DNA of 64,000 nt from Phaeodactylibacter sp. (GCF_022763345.1 NZ_JALEGS010000006.1:26620-90619); one strand, 5' to 3'; counted from the stretch's first letter, positions 40,301 to 49,752 are shown. A program made the numbers and translations. Notes: generated by a model from the letters alone, not told the origin.

Positions 40301-43300
40301 GGATTAGGGAAGTTGATATTATTGCTCCACAAAAAGCTATAGGGAGGCGTCCCACCAAAAGCGGTGGCTGTGATGGCACCATCCGCAGCCGCTGCACAGC
40401 CAGGCGAAACACCATCAAAGTTCAGTTGCAGTGGTGTGGCCGCTTTGACCTCGATACTATCTATAATCGTCTGGCAATCCCCATCGGTTACAGTAACGCT
40501 GTAGAAGCCACCCGAAAGGTCCTCAAGGCAGGCAGAAGCGCCGCCATTGCTCCATTCAAAGACCGGGCTACCGGCAGATACCGTCAGGCAGATTTCCCCA
40601 TCCCCGCTGCCAGGGCAACTCACGTCATTTACACTGATCTCCTGAACGGCAGCACCGGGCCCATTGACCAATACCGAACGGATGATCAGCTGACAGCCCT
40701 CGACTGAGCTATCCGTGATAGAAACCCGGTAGTTGCCCTGTGGCAAATTGCCGACCACCAGGGTATCCAAAACACCGGAAGCGCTGCCAATAATCCCATT
40801 GGCCCCTTCCCAGCTGTAGTCGTAGGGCGGTTCTCCGGAGAGGGGCACCAGCGTAATTGCCCCATCAGTACCATCGCAGGTACTGACATCCGTAACAAAG
40901 CTCCGCAATGAATCAATGCTCACAATGGTCCTTACCCGGGCACTGTCTACGCTAAAACATCCCTCCACATCAGTGATAGTGACCGGGTAGATTTGCGTTA
41001 CGCCCGCCTGAAAACCTGCATCCACCTCAATGGACGTACCCGATGCCCCGTTCCCCCATTGGTAGGTATAGGGCTGATTGCCTCCACTGGCCTGAACAGA
41101 CAGGGTGGCAGTCGTCTCCCGGCAAAGCACCATAGAATCCGAAGGCAGGAAAGTCAGGGCCGGGCCGGGCTTAAAATCGATTTGTACCTGGCCCTCGTCC
41201 GAACAGCCAAAATCAGCGGTCGCCTTAAAATAAAAAGTACTCCCCACCATGGAGGCAATAACCGGGTCAGCCAGCTGATTAGCAGGAGTAGCCGGGCTGC
41301 CGGTGTGGAAGGTAATATTGCTGCCTGTAAAGTTGGCATCATTGAAAATAATACTCTCCAAATTAAGGGAGTCCTCCGGGCATACCTCCGGAGTGGTTTG
41401 TTGCGAGAGATTTGGCGTAGGGTTGACCACTACGTAGACAGGAGCCCGTTGGGCAGAGATACAGGTAAGGTTGCGCTCTTCCACGTAGTAGGTGTAAACT
41501 ACCGGCTCAGGCCCATTATTGACCAGCAGTTGGGTTGGCGAAAAAGTTGGTCCGAAACCTATAAAGTTGGTAGCATCAGCAGCAGGATACCAGAAAAAGA
41601 GGCTGTTGCTCAAATCTGAAGACACCCTAAGCAGGGCCGGCTGTCCTGAACAAATCGTATCGTGCCCCACCGTGGGCGGCGGCAGCAGCGAGTCATCGCC
41701 CATGCCGTTACAGTTTTCATCCAACCCATTGCAGGCGATTTCCTCTGCTCCGGGATTGATTGCAGGATTGTTGTCATTGCAATCGCCACCAGGAGCAACA
41801 AAGCCTTCGGGTGCAGTACTCAAACAGGTGAAAACCGGTTGGTTGTCATCTCCATAGCCATCGCCATCAGCATCGACGTAAAAGGTGAAGCCAGGTGCTC
41901 CAAGAAGTGTAGCGCCGTAAAACTGCAGGTTATCCAGCGCGATGTCCCCTCGGGTATTGCTGCCCTCCTGCCCCACAAAACGCAGCCGCAACGTATCTCC
42001 ATCCTCAAAATCACTTAGCCCAATGTAGACTTTTTGCCAATCTGAGCCCTGAGTCCCGGAACGCGACCAAAGGGGCGTCCAGTTAAACCCACCATCTCCG
42101 GAAGCTTCCAGAGTGAGGCTGCCAATCCCCTCTCCCAACATATGGTACTGAAAGGAAAAGTGGCAGGTATCTGTGCCTTGTTTATCCAAAATAATGCAAT
42201 CCGATTCCAGAATAGCAGTCTTGCCCGAACCGCAATTATTTCCGGAAGCTTCCAGATAGACGTACTGCGCAGAGCCATCCGCACCTGATTCAGGGCCCGT
42301 GCCAAAGGTTGCGGTAGGGCCCGTTGCTACCAGCCAGTCGTAATCGTTTTGTTGACTGTTCTGCCAAATGCCGGTTAGCGGGCACTCTGTATCGCATAGG
42401 GTACCGCACAAAGCTTCCGGCTCAAAACCGGTAGACAGGGTAAGGTCTGGCGGATTACAGCCCGTGGAAAAAGTAACTGGGCAGGCATTTTCTGATACGT
42501 CTCCGCCACATACCTTTCGTACGTAGAGTTCATAGTCTGTCTCTGCATTCAGCCCTGTGAGGATATAGGGCGGACAGCCGGTGTAAGAAACGAGTGTACC
42601 GCCACCTGCCGTGGCGTCACTGCCCGGCGTAAAACCAATAGGCCCATATTCAAGCAAGGTGGTCCCGCAGCTGGTTTCCGGCATCCAATTCAAAATAACA
42701 GTAGTCGTGTCAGAATCGATAAGCTCCACGGTCTCAACCGGCTGGCAATTCAATGGGGCAAAGACGAGGTTGACAAATTCGAGGCGGCCAATATCTCCTT
42801 CTGCATCATCGCAGATGATGAGCTCCCAAAGACCGTTGGGATCAGTAACACCGTCATTGAAATCATAAAGGCTGCCTTCGGGCCGGATGGTTTCAGCTGT
42901 AAACGGAGGCACAGATGCGGATACCGGCACGCAGCTGCTCATGGTGAAGCGGGCGGGCTCTGCGCAGTCCGGCGCATCCGGATTTCCGTAATTATCATCG
43001 CCGGCACCATTATCAAAAGAGAGAGGAACATCGATCCCGGCAGGTGACCGCAAAGTCATCTCAAGGTCATTAGCCCAGGTATGACGGACGATGATCTGCA
43101 CTTCCTGCAAGGCTACATCCACTCCAAGGGCGGTACCCGGTGCGCCATTCACATTGACGATAATTTCATCAGGATCAGGAATCACATTGAGGCTGGGATC
43201 ACAGCCACCATCTTTCAGGTTGAGCCCGATATCACAGGTATTATTATTGATCACCACACTCTGTGCAAAGAGTTGTGCACTGAGCAGGCAAAACAGGAGT

Positions 43301-43335
43301 AGTAGATAATTCGGCATTGGGGAGTTCATCAGCAT
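37369..43335 (-). CDS. Giant SprB-repeat surface protein with T9SS type A signal
   Basis: About 1988 aa; in-frame ATGs at 43335, 43329 and 43317 are all possible, and the last gives the cleanest signal peptide (MPNYLLLLFCLLSAQLFAQ). A P-domain-like region (about 25-205) is followed by FN3 (about 205-300), a MAM-like domain (about 305-485), a MopE-type metal-binding motif (DADGDGYGDDNQP, then GGDCNDNNPAINPGAEEIAC), and about 15 SprB-like repeats (GGTPPYxYxWSNG ... AGxYxVTVTDxxGC). The C-terminus is a type A sorting domain (HLFPNPAASFIELEG). It is probably a Sec/T9SS-exported adhesin. Its 3' end overlaps the PorE-like gene. Confidence 0.9.
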   Translation of the reverse strand: MLMNSPMPNYLLLLFCLLSAQLFAQSVVINNNTCDIGLNLKDGGCDPSLNVIPDPDEIIVNVNGAPGTALGVDVALQEVQIIVRHTWANDLEMTLRSPAGIDVPLSFDNGAGDDNYGNPDAPDCAEPARFTMSSCVPVSASVPPFTAETIRPEGSLYDFNDGVTDPNGLWELIICDDAEGDIGRLEFVNLVFAPLNCQPVETVELIDSDTTTVILNWMPETSCGTTLLEYGPIGFTPGSDATAGGGTLVSYTGCPPYILTGLNAETDYELYVRKVCGGDVSENACPVTFSTGCNPPDLTLSTGFEPEALCGTLCDTECPLTGIWQNSQQNDYDWLVATGPTATFGTGPESGADGSAQYVYLEASGNNCGSGKTAILESDCIILDKQGTDTCHFSFQYHMLGEGIGSLTLEASGDGGFNWTPLWSRSGTQGSDWQKVYIGLSDFEDGDTLRLRFVGQEGSNTRGDIALDNLQFYGATLLGAPGFTFYVDADGDGYGDDNQPVFTCLSTAPEGFVAPGGDCNDNNPAINPGAEEIACNGLDENCNGMGDDSLLPPPTVGHDTICSGQPALLRVSSDLSNSLFFWYPAADATNFIGFGPTFSPTQLLVNNGPEPVVYTYYVEERNLTCISAQRAPVYVVVNPTPNLSQQTTPEVCPEDSLNLESIIFNDANFTGSNITFHTGSPATPANQLADPVIASMVGSTFYFKATADFGCSDEGQVQIDFKPGPALTFLPSDSMVLCRETTATLSVQASGGNQPYTYQWGNGASGTSIEVDAGFQAGVTQIYPVTITDVEGCFSVDSARVRTIVSIDSLRSFVTDVSTCDGTDGAITLVPLSGEPPYDYSWEGANGIIGSASGVLDTLVVGNLPQGNYRVSITDSSVEGCQLIIRSVLVNGPGAAVQEISVNDVSCPGSGDGEICLTVSAGSPVFEWSNGGASACLEDLSGGFYSVTVTDGDCQTIIDSIEVKAATPLQLNFDGVSPGCAAAADGAITATAFGGTPPYSFLWSNNINFPNPFNLSAGTYTLTLTDSKDCQLVESFELEAPAPLELELQFRQDMSCAGQEDGRLLVGSNGGTPPYHYEWADGSDSRLRVNLSAGSYSVTVTDFQGCTASAAYSIQEPSPLALTLIDTDNPTCVGEKNGSITVSGSGGNPPYVYAWSETGADSTLSNLAIGTYFAYLTDANACPGDTLEVLLEATSEPDFTAEVVQPFCEGLETGRVTLNPQGVPPYQYTWSTGATTNEIDDLPVGAYSVQVEDGQGCLYDTTFVIEAPQLFGSAINVVQPACENTMDGLINVTATQNPGVPSILPPIQYRWNDGTLGPNRIGIGDGNYVVSISDGRGCELISDTIPIISPQPLEIGLEGFGPIACRGDSTGFIEVDTRGGTPPYGYSWIGLDVETEDIFNIPAGAYRLVVDDANACSYDTTFILNQPPALNVAIGIEAEDICEGGQVEELQAVVNGGVPGYEYHWSNGAEQPQIPDPAPADYSLTVVDANGCERESLPVKVKAFTAAFELDTFYTVDVSCNGQGDGCAVASVAGGSSNYQFHFSNGYIEVTDTNTVSICNLSPGNYRVTVTDLSTGCNEKSPLTALQQPEPLSLTRDSIRMVDCFGDSTGGVFTTTTGGTAPYFYSWFNSNNIVFEPVADLTGVPAGTYTGVVIDDRGCTDAVNAMVTNAHPLISATVMDIDPVPCKGDLAGSIDLNVTGGVQPYAYSWSNGLMTTDLNGVAAGTYSLTVTDQKDCQRVFGPYEIEEPEEALLLDTVRFDTVQCFGGSDGHIAVDVTGGVPGYAYEWLYAGQLLPFTGDSLANRPGGMYQLNVIDNNNCLRTFEIELPEPELLTVTLSTLSNPFRVLGQGVGGTPPYTFLWSTGANTDTIEVPVSAIYTLTVTDANGCTATEEENLVEAQALEWIDEVHLFPNPAASFIELEGALKVSGPLTLAIVDVTGKIRYQQALGQQRIFRQRIEVADWPAGAYWAMLKIMGQTIYAAPVMIIR

Positions 43336-43384
43336 ACAGTTTACACTGGCAATTTACCCCAAAAATAGAAAGAATTCAGATGTA

Positions 43385-43531
43385 TTAGTGGACTTCGGCC
43401 GTTTCCTCTTCTTCTGTCGGCTGTTTTTCTTTTACCGGCCCGCTTAGTTTTTTGACTAAGAATGCGAAACCCACTACAAAGTGCGCGAGAATCAAAAACA
43501 AAACGATGTAAGTGCCCCAACTTCCAGACAT
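43385..43531 (-). CDS. Small single-pass membrane protein (48 aa)
   Basis: The ATG at 43531 gives MSGSWGTYIVLFLILAHFVV, a hydrophobic helix to about residue 27, then KKLSGPVKEKQPTEEEETAEVH, a charged acidic tail. Longer in-frame starts would add a basic leader and are less likely. Upstream is a dyad GTGACCTTTGTCAC (43579-43592) placed 22 nt before a TACCTTTA -7 element, so regulation by a Crp/Fnr-type protein is plausible. The family was not recognised; it superficially resembles small oxidase accessory proteins. Confidence 0.65.
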   Translation of the reverse strand: MSGSWGTYIVLFLILAHFVVGFAFLVKKLSGPVKEKQPTEEEETAEVH

Positions 43532-43548
43532 AAGCTTTGATTTTTTGA

Positions 43549-43592
43549 TAAAGGTAGGCGCAAGCAGCGATTCCCGAAGTGACAAAGGTCAC
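43549..43592 (-). promoter_or_regulatory. Putative Crp/Fnr-type operator and promoter of the 48-aa gene
   Basis: On the minus strand the perfect dyad GTGAC-CTTT-GTCAC (43579-43592) is followed by 22 nt and then TACCTTTA (43549-43556), one mismatch from TAnnTTTG. This puts the dyad centre near -41.5, the usual class II activator position. The same dyad and spacing recur at 58157-58200. On the plus strand the dyad is 10 nt upstream of the ABC-F gene's -7 element and could also affect it. Confidence 0.6.
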
Positions 43593-43602
43593 ACCTATTT
43601 CT

Positions 43603-43610
43603 TACCTTTG
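43603..43610 (+). promoter_or_regulatory. -7 promoter element of the ABC-F gene
   Basis: TACCTTTG fits TAnnTTTG, 70 nt upstream of the ABC-F start. The dyad GTGACAAAGGTCAC occupies the region where the -33 element should be. Confidence 0.6.
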
Positions 43611-43680
43611 CGGCAAATAGCAAAGCGGCAGAGCCGATAACAGAGAAAAGGCAGGGCCGCGCCCACAAAGCGCAAAGGAT

Positions 43681-45603
43681 ATGATCAACATCAATAATGT
43701 TTTTGTCAAATACGGGGACCGTACGCTGCTCGACCGGGTCAACCTGGTTATTGTGGAACGGGACAAAGTGGGCCTGGTGGGCCGTAATGGCGCCGGGAAG
43801 TCGACCCTGCTCAAGATCATCGCCGGCTACATGTCACCACACGATGGCAATGTCGACCGCCCCTCTGGCAGCACGCTGGGCTTTTTGCACCAGGAAATGA
43901 GCCTGCCGAAGGGCAAGACCGTGATGGCTGAAACCCTTACCGCTTTTGATGAAGTGCGCCGCCTGGAAAAGCAAATCGCCGACTTGAACGATGAAATGGC
44001 GACCCGTACGGATTACGAAAGTGATTCTTACATGAAGCTCCTGGAAAATTTCTCCGAAGTCAACGACCGCTTCCAACTCCTGGGCGGTCAAACCATGGAG
44101 GCGGATGCCGAGCGCGTACTCACCGGCCTGGGCTTCAAAGCTTCTGATATGGACCGCCTGACCGATGAATTCAGCGGCGGCTGGCAAATGCGGATCGAAC
44201 TGGCCAAAATGCTGCTGCAGCGCCCCGACTACCTCCTGCTTGACGAACCGACCAACCACCTGGACATCGAGTCCATCATCTGGCTGGAGAAATTCCTTAA
44301 GGATTACGCTGGTGCGGTCATTGTGATTTCGCACGATAAGCAATTTCTCGACAACGTCACCCGAAGAACAGTAGAGGTCGAACTCGGCAAAGTCTACGAC
44401 TACAAGGCTGCCTACAGTGAGTATGTGGACCTGCGCAAAGAGCGGCGCGAACAACAGCTGGCGGCTTATGAAAACCAACAGCGGGTCATTGCGGATAAGG
44501 AACGGACCATCAACCGGTTTATGGCGAAGGCGACCAAGACCAAGATGGCGCAGTCCATGCAAAAACAGCTCGACAAAATTGAACGCATCGAGGTCGAACA
44601 GTTCGATACCGCCGCTATGAACCTCCGCTTCCCCCCGGCACCACGGTCCGGTCAGGTGGCTCTGGAGGCCAAAAAACTGTCCAAAAGCTACGGCAGCCTG
44701 AACGTGCTCGATAAAGTGGACCTTAAGCTCGACCGCGGCGACCGGGTGGCTTTTGTGGGGCAAAACGGGCAGGGCAAGACCACCTTGGCCAAGATCATCG
44801 TCAACGAACTAACGCTGACCGGAGGGGAATTGCAACTGGGCCATAACGTTGAGATCGGCTACTACGCCCAAAATCAATCCGACAGCCTGCACGCCAAGTT
44901 AACGGTGCTGGAAACTATGGAAAACTACGCGCCCGCTGAAATGCGCACGCAGCTGCGGAGTATCCTGGGCGCCTTTATGTTCAGTGGAGAGGATGCGGAT
45001 AAGAAAGTATCCGTGCTTTCAGGCGGAGAGCGCGCCCGCCTTGCCCTGGCTTGCCTGCTGCTGCGCCCTTTCAACCTGCTGGTGCTGGACGAACCGACCA
45101 ACCACCTCGATATCATCTCCAAAGATGTACTCAAACAAGCCATCAAAGACTACGATGGCACCCTGATTGTCGTTTCCCACGACCGGGAATTCCTCGCAGG
45201 CCTTACAGACCGCACCCTGGAATTCCGCGACCGTAAACTGCACGAGCACCTGGGCGATGTCAACTACTTCCTGGAAAAGCGGCAGCTCGACAATATGCGG
45301 GATGTGGAAATCAGTCAGTCTTCGGGTAAACCCAAAACGGCTACCGCAGAAGCCCCGCCCAAAAAAGAGCTAAGCTACGAAGAGCGCAAGCGCCTGCAGC
45401 GCGCCATTTCCAATGCGGAAAAGAAAGTGGAAAAAATTGAGGAAGAAATCGAAGCGGTGGAGAAGGCCATGTCTAACCCGGAGTTTTACATGCAGGATGA
45501 TGCGGCAGCAATCACCAAAAAGCATGCTGACCTGAAGGCTGCACTGGAAGACGCCATTGAGGTCTGGGAACTCGCCCAACTCGAGATGATGGAATACGAG
45601 TAA
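43681..45603 (+). CDS. ABC-F family ATPase (ribosome-associated)
   Basis: A soluble 640-aa protein with two ABC ATPase domains and no membrane segment, as in the ABC-F family that acts on the ribosome (Uup/EttA/YheS relatives). Walker A is GRNGAGKST at residues 34-42 and GQNGQGKTT in the second domain. Signatures are FSGGWQMRIELA and LSGGERARLALA; both Walker B motifs read LLLDEPTNHLDI or LVLDEPTNHLDI. The interdomain linker is basic and helical (about 235-310). The C-terminal 75 residues form a charged coiled coil (YEERKRLQRAISNAEKKVEK) of the Uup type. The exact subfamily is not decided. Confidence 0.93.
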   Translation: MININNVFVKYGDRTLLDRVNLVIVERDKVGLVGRNGAGKSTLLKIIAGYMSPHDGNVDRPSGSTLGFLHQEMSLPKGKTVMAETLTAFDEVRRLEKQIADLNDEMATRTDYESDSYMKLLENFSEVNDRFQLLGGQTMEADAERVLTGLGFKASDMDRLTDEFSGGWQMRIELAKMLLQRPDYLLLDEPTNHLDIESIIWLEKFLKDYAGAVIVISHDKQFLDNVTRRTVEVELGKVYDYKAAYSEYVDLRKERREQQLAAYENQQRVIADKERTINRFMAKATKTKMAQSMQKQLDKIERIEVEQFDTAAMNLRFPPAPRSGQVALEAKKLSKSYGSLNVLDKVDLKLDRGDRVAFVGQNGQGKTTLAKIIVNELTLTGGELQLGHNVEIGYYAQNQSDSLHAKLTVLETMENYAPAEMRTQLRSILGAFMFSGEDADKKVSVLSGGERARLALACLLLRPFNLLVLDEPTNHLDIISKDVLKQAIKDYDGTLIVVSHDREFLAGLTDRTLEFRDRKLHEHLGDVNYFLEKRQLDNMRDVEISQSSGKPKTATAEAPPKKELSYEERKRLQRAISNAEKKVEKIEEEIEAVEKAMSNPEFYMQDDAAAITKKHADLKAALEDAIEVWELAQLEMMEYE

Positions 45604-45610
45604 GCACAAC

Positions 45611-45648
45611 AGAAAAAGCCCCGGCAAGCATTACGGCCACCGGGACTT
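45611..45648 (-). terminator. Terminator after clpB
   Basis: The minus-strand stem AAGTCCCGG/CCGGGGCTT (one mismatch) is followed by TTTTTC. It lies between the convergent ABC-F and clpB genes. Confidence 0.6.
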
Positions 45649-45667
45649 CCTGTTTCAAACACTTTTC

Positions 45668-48286
45668 TTACGCCATCAATTCTTCTTCCTTGATGGGCTG
45701 CCGGAATACGATTTTGTCATCAAAAACATCGAGGACCACGGTGCTGTCCGGCATTACTTTTTGCATCAGCATCTGCTTGGACAGCTCATTGAGGACCTTC
45801 TTCTGAATGACCCGCTTCAGCGGCCGGGCACCAAATTCAGGATGATATCCTTTATCGGCCAGCCACTTTTTCGCTTCATCCGCGATGGTCAGCTGTATCT
45901 GCTGCTTGGCCAGGTTGGCACGCAGCTCTTCCAGTTGCAGGTCGACAATTTGTCCGATATCGGTACGGGAAAGCGGACGGAACATGATCGTCTCGTCAAT
46001 CCGGTTTAGGAATTCCGGGCGTACGCTTTGCTTGAGCAATTCGAAGACTTGTTCCCGTGTATCCTCAATCACCATTTCCTCGTCTCCGGGCATCATATTC
46101 GCAAAGTTTTCGCGAATGATATTGGAGCCCATATTGGAAGTCATGATGATGATGGTGTTCTTGAAATCCGCCACCCGGCCCTTGCTATCCGTGAGGTGGC
46201 CATCTTCGAGCACCTGCAAAAGGATATTGAAGGTATCCGGATGGGCTTTTTCGATCTCATCCAGCAGTACCACACTATACGGCTTGCGGCGCACTGCTTC
46301 CGTCAGCTGACCGCCTTCATCGTAGCCAACGTATCCCGGAGGCGCACCTACCAGGCGGGACACCGCGTGCCGCTCCTGATACTCGCTCATATCGATCCGG
46401 GTTAGCAGGTCTTCATCATCAAAGAGGTATTCGGCCAGTGCTTTGGCCAGCTCTGTTTTACCTACACCGGTAGTGCCCAGGAAGAGGAAGGAACCGATGG
46501 GGCGGCGTTCGTTGCTCAGGCCCGTACGGCTGCGGCGGATGGCGTCGGCCACGGCTTCCACGCCTTCGTCCTGCCCGACGACCCGTTTGTGCAGGTCTTC
46601 TTCCAGGTGAAGAAGTTTCTCGCGCTCGCTCTGCAGCATACGCGTTACCGGCACGCCCGTCCAGCGGCTGACAATCTCCGCGATATCCTCTGCATCCACC
46701 TCTTCCTTGACCAGCAGCTTGTTGTTGGCCTGCATGTCCTGCAGGCGCTGCGTGTAGTCTTCCAGTTGCTGTTCGACTTCAGGAATGCGGCCATAGCGGA
46801 TTTCGGCAGCATCGGTGTAGTTGCCTTCCCGCTCGGCACGGGCGCTTTCCTGTTTGAGGCGTTCGATTTCCTCTTTGGCTTGCTGTACACCAAGGATGAC
46901 CTCCCGCTCACTCTCCCACTGTGCCTTCAGCGCATTGCGGTCTTCTTCGAGGTTAGCCAGTTCCTCGTTGATACTGCTGATTTTAAGTTCGTCGTTTTCC
47001 CGGCGCATAGCTTCCCGCTCAATTTCGAGCTGACGGATCCGGCGCTCCACTTCATCGAGTTCCTCGGGCATGGAGTTCATTTCCAACCGGAGCTTGGCAG
47101 CGGCTTCGTCTACCAGGTCGATGGCTTTATCCGGCAGGTGCCGGTCGGTGATGTAGCGGTGGGAAAGCTGTACGGCGGCGACCACGGCATCGTCTTTGAT
47201 GTTGATTTTATGGTGCGTTTCGTACCGCTCTTTTAGTCCACGCAGGATAGAAATGGCATCATCCACGCCCGGTTCGTCCACCAGAACAGTTTGGAAACGG
47301 CGCTCGAGCGCCTTATCGTTCTCAAAGTATTTTTGGTACTCATTGAGGGTAGTGGCACCGATGGCGCGCAGCTCGCCCCTCGCCAGAGCAGGCTTCAGGA
47401 TATTGGCAGCATCCATAGCGCCCTGCCCCTTACCGGCACCAACCAGGGTATGAATCTCATCAATGAAGAGGAAAATTTGCCCCTCAGCCGTTTTGACTTC
47501 ATTGATGACGGACTTGAGGCGCTCCTCAAACTCACCCTGATACTTTGCACCGGCAATCAGCGCACCCATATCCAGAGAGAAGATATCCTTGTCGCGCAGG
47601 TCTTCCGGCACATCACCATCCACAATGCGGTGCGCCAGCCCTTCGATGATCGCCGTTTTACCTACGCCCGGTTCACCGATCAGTATGGGGTTGTTTTTAG
47701 TACGGCGGGCCAGAATGTGCAGCACGCGGCGGATTTCATCCTCCCGGCCGATTACCGGGTCGAGTTTGCCGTTGCGTGCCATCTCGTTGAGGTTAACGGC
47801 GTATTTGCCCAAGGCGTTGTAACTGTTCTCAGCACTATGGGTTGTGACCCGCTTGCCCTTGCGGAGCTCCTCAATGGCTGCTTTCAAGGCCTTTTCAGTA
47901 ATGCCTGCGTCTTTGAGCATCTGCGTGGTGCTGTCTTTAACCCCCAGCAGCGCCAGCAGAATATGTTCCAGGGCGACGAATTCATCCTCAAAATCTTTGA
48001 GGTAAGTATTCGCCTTTTGCAGCACCTCCGTGGCGGTGCGCGACAAGTACTGACTACCGCCGCTGACACTCGGGTAAGACTGAATGATGCTGTCCGTTGC
48101 CTTTTTAATATTGTCGAAATTGACACCCAGCTTCTTCAGCACAAAAGGCGTCACGTTCTCATCCACCTGAAGGATACCCTTTAGCAAGTGGGCCGGCTCT
48201 ATCGCCTGATGCTGCTCCTGCATAGCGATCTGCTGTGCGTGCTGCACCGCTTCCTGAGCCTTTATGGTGAAATTATTGAGGTTCAT
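45668..48286 (-). CDS. clpB: ATP-dependent chaperone ClpB
   Basis: AAA+ disaggregase that works with DnaK to rescue aggregated proteins in the cytosol. The 872-aa length is typical. Order: N-terminal Clp repeats (1-150), first AAA+ domain with Walker A GEPGVGKT at 204-211, a long coiled-coil middle domain (about 405-525, which separates ClpB from ClpA/ClpC), the second AAA+ domain with GTTGVGKT, and the C-terminal D2-small domain. Monocistronic. No CIRCE element was seen upstream, so heat regulation is not visible from sequence. Confidence 0.98.
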   Translation of the reverse strand: MNLNNFTIKAQEAVQHAQQIAMQEQHQAIEPAHLLKGILQVDENVTPFVLKKLGVNFDNIKKATDSIIQSYPSVSGGSQYLSRTATEVLQKANTYLKDFEDEFVALEHILLALLGVKDSTTQMLKDAGITEKALKAAIEELRKGKRVTTHSAENSYNALGKYAVNLNEMARNGKLDPVIGREDEIRRVLHILARRTKNNPILIGEPGVGKTAIIEGLAHRIVDGDVPEDLRDKDIFSLDMGALIAGAKYQGEFEERLKSVINEVKTAEGQIFLFIDEIHTLVGAGKGQGAMDAANILKPALARGELRAIGATTLNEYQKYFENDKALERRFQTVLVDEPGVDDAISILRGLKERYETHHKINIKDDAVVAAVQLSHRYITDRHLPDKAIDLVDEAAAKLRLEMNSMPEELDEVERRIRQLEIEREAMRRENDELKISSINEELANLEEDRNALKAQWESEREVILGVQQAKEEIERLKQESARAEREGNYTDAAEIRYGRIPEVEQQLEDYTQRLQDMQANNKLLVKEEVDAEDIAEIVSRWTGVPVTRMLQSEREKLLHLEEDLHKRVVGQDEGVEAVADAIRRSRTGLSNERRPIGSFLFLGTTGVGKTELAKALAEYLFDDEDLLTRIDMSEYQERHAVSRLVGAPPGYVGYDEGGQLTEAVRRKPYSVVLLDEIEKAHPDTFNILLQVLEDGHLTDSKGRVADFKNTIIIMTSNMGSNIIRENFANMMPGDEEMVIEDTREQVFELLKQSVRPEFLNRIDETIMFRPLSRTDIGQIVDLQLEELRANLAKQQIQLTIADEAKKWLADKGYHPEFGARPLKRVIQKKVLNELSKQMLMQKVMPDSTVVLDVFDDKIVFRQPIKEEELMA

Positions 48287-48781
48287 CTATCGTAGAATTA
48301 GGTTAGACATGATGTAGAAGGTGGCTTTTTGAAAAGCTCCTTCCGGATTGATAACAGCAATTTAGCTTCAAATGATGTACCAAACAGGCCAAACACGCCA
48401 TCTTGACAGGGTTTTGCCAAGGCTGCCGCCAATTTGACACTCAAATAAAAAATTGCAACTCAATTTAACCGATAACAAATTAATTTTCAGCAGGTAATGC
48501 ACCAAAAAGAACCCTAACTGTACCGTACGGCAGAAAAAACGGCATCTTTTTTTCATTTTTGCCCAACCCTTTCCAACCCCGTGCCTGTCTAGGCATAATG
48601 AATTTGGAACACAACTATTTTAACGATCTCTAAAATGATGCTCATGCCGGTTACAACGATGTTAGTGCTCGCCCTTGCTGTTATTGCTGTTGGAAAAAAG
48701 TCGCGTGCCCTACGTTAACCGCTTGCAACCAACAAGGCAGCTTTGTCGTTCTGTAAAGCGAAACAAAAGCTGCCCTGTTTT
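48287..48781. other. Intergenic stretch between clpB and mqnD
   Basis: This is about 495 bp between divergent genes, so it should hold both promoters; I found no exact TAnnTTTG on either strand. CCGTACGG (within 48517-48535) is a perfect 8-bp palindrome. The only coding candidate is the 27-codon ORF at 48635-48718. Confidence 0.4.
48635..48718 (+). CDS. Possible 27-aa membrane peptide
   Basis: The ORF runs from ATG at 48635 to TAA at 48718 and encodes a peptide with one hydrophobic stretch (TTMLVLALAVIAVG) and a basic end (KKSRALR), the layout of a tiny membrane peptide. It lies 64 nt upstream of mqnD in the same direction. With no homologue known to me it may be chance. Confidence 0.25.
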   Translation: MMLMPVTTMLVLALAVIAVGKKSRALR

Positions 48782-49609
48782 ATGCAACTCTCACTCGGAT
48801 TTTCGCCCTGCCCTAATGATACGTTCATCTTCGACGCCCTGCTGCACGGCAAGGTCGATACCGAAGGGCTGAGCTTTCACCCGGTTATCGAAGATGTAGA
48901 GGCGCTCAATGAAATGGCCTTCCGCCACGAGCTGCACATCACCAAACTCAGCTACCACGCCTTTGCCCACCTCCTCCCCCACTATGCACTTTTGAATGCG
49001 GGCAGTGCTCTCGGCGAAAAAGTCGGCCCGCTGCTCATTGCCAAAAAGCCGCTCACGCCTGACGAAATCGATACCGCGCACATTGCCATTCCCGGACAAT
49101 TTACTACAGCCAACTTTTTGTTAAGCCTCGCTTTCCCAAAGGCACAGCAGCGTACGGCTATGCTCTTTTCAGACATCGAAAACGCTGTCCTTCAGGGCAG
49201 TGTGGATGCCGGGCTGATTATTCACGAAAACCGTTTCACCTATCAGGATAAAGGTCTGGTCAAGCTGATGGACCTGGGCGACTACTGGGAGGAAACTTCC
49301 GGGCTGCCCATCCCACTTGGCGGCATTGTGGTGCGCCGGGACCTTCCGGAGGCAGTGCAGCACAAAGTGGACCGCGTGCTGGCCCGAAGCGTAGCCTATG
49401 CATTGGACCACCCCGATGCGCCCAAAGATTTTGTACGGCAGTATGCGCAGGAGATGGAGGAAGCCGTCATGTACAAACACATCAACCTGTACGTCAACCA
49501 CTACACCCGTGATTTGGGCGAACGGGGCAGAGCGGCGGTTCAGCACTTGTTTGAAGTCGCTATGGAAAAGGGCGTCATGCCTGTTTCTGACAACCCCGTT
49601 TTCGTGTAG
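48782..49609 (+). CDS. mqnD: 1,4-dihydroxy-6-naphthoate synthase (futalosine pathway)
   Basis: Converts cyclic dehypoxanthine futalosine to 1,4-dihydroxy-6-naphthoate in the alternative menaquinone route. The ATG at 48782 gives 275 aa starting MQLSLGFSPCPNDTFIFDAL, the family's hallmark opening; an upstream in-frame ATG would add an unlikely Cys/Lys-rich leader. Other family segments are TKLSYHAFAHLLPHYALLNA, IAIPGQFTTANFLL, DAGLIIHENRFTY and SGLPIPLGGIVVRRDL. It has a periplasmic-binding-protein-like fold but no signal peptide. No other mqn genes are in the window. Confidence 0.93.
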   Translation: MQLSLGFSPCPNDTFIFDALLHGKVDTEGLSFHPVIEDVEALNEMAFRHELHITKLSYHAFAHLLPHYALLNAGSALGEKVGPLLIAKKPLTPDEIDTAHIAIPGQFTTANFLLSLAFPKAQQRTAMLFSDIENAVLQGSVDAGLIIHENRFTYQDKGLVKLMDLGDYWEETSGLPIPLGGIVVRRDLPEAVQHKVDRVLARSVAYALDHPDAPKDFVRQYAQEMEEAVMYKHINLYVNHYTRDLGERGRAAVQHLFEVAMEKGVMPVSDNPVFV

Positions 49610-49697
49610 CCTGCCCTGTCTGCAGACCAACTTGGGAGAAAGATCATTTTCGCCACCGGAAATCTGCTCCGGGGTGCAAGAATATCGCCACTTTGAC

Positions 49698-49705
49698 TAT
49701 TTTTG
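49698..49705 (+). promoter_or_regulatory. -7 promoter element of ald
   Basis: TATTTTTG fits TAnnTTTG, 47 nt before the ald start. No TTG is seen at the ideal upstream distance. Confidence 0.55.
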
Positions 49706-49752
49706 CGCTGCATTTTAGATTCCCTAACCAGAAAGCAAAAAACTTAGCGATT

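Noticed and set aside
43834..44763. 309-codon minus-strand ORF
   Set aside because: It is antisense to both ABC domains of the ABC-F gene and carries no independent motif.
47291..48184. 297-codon plus-strand ORF
   Set aside because: It is antisense to clpB, whose domains are complete and clear.
48287..48560. CIRCE or other heat-shock operator upstream of clpB
   Set aside because: No TTAGCACTC-N9-GAGTGCTAA-like inverted repeat was found.
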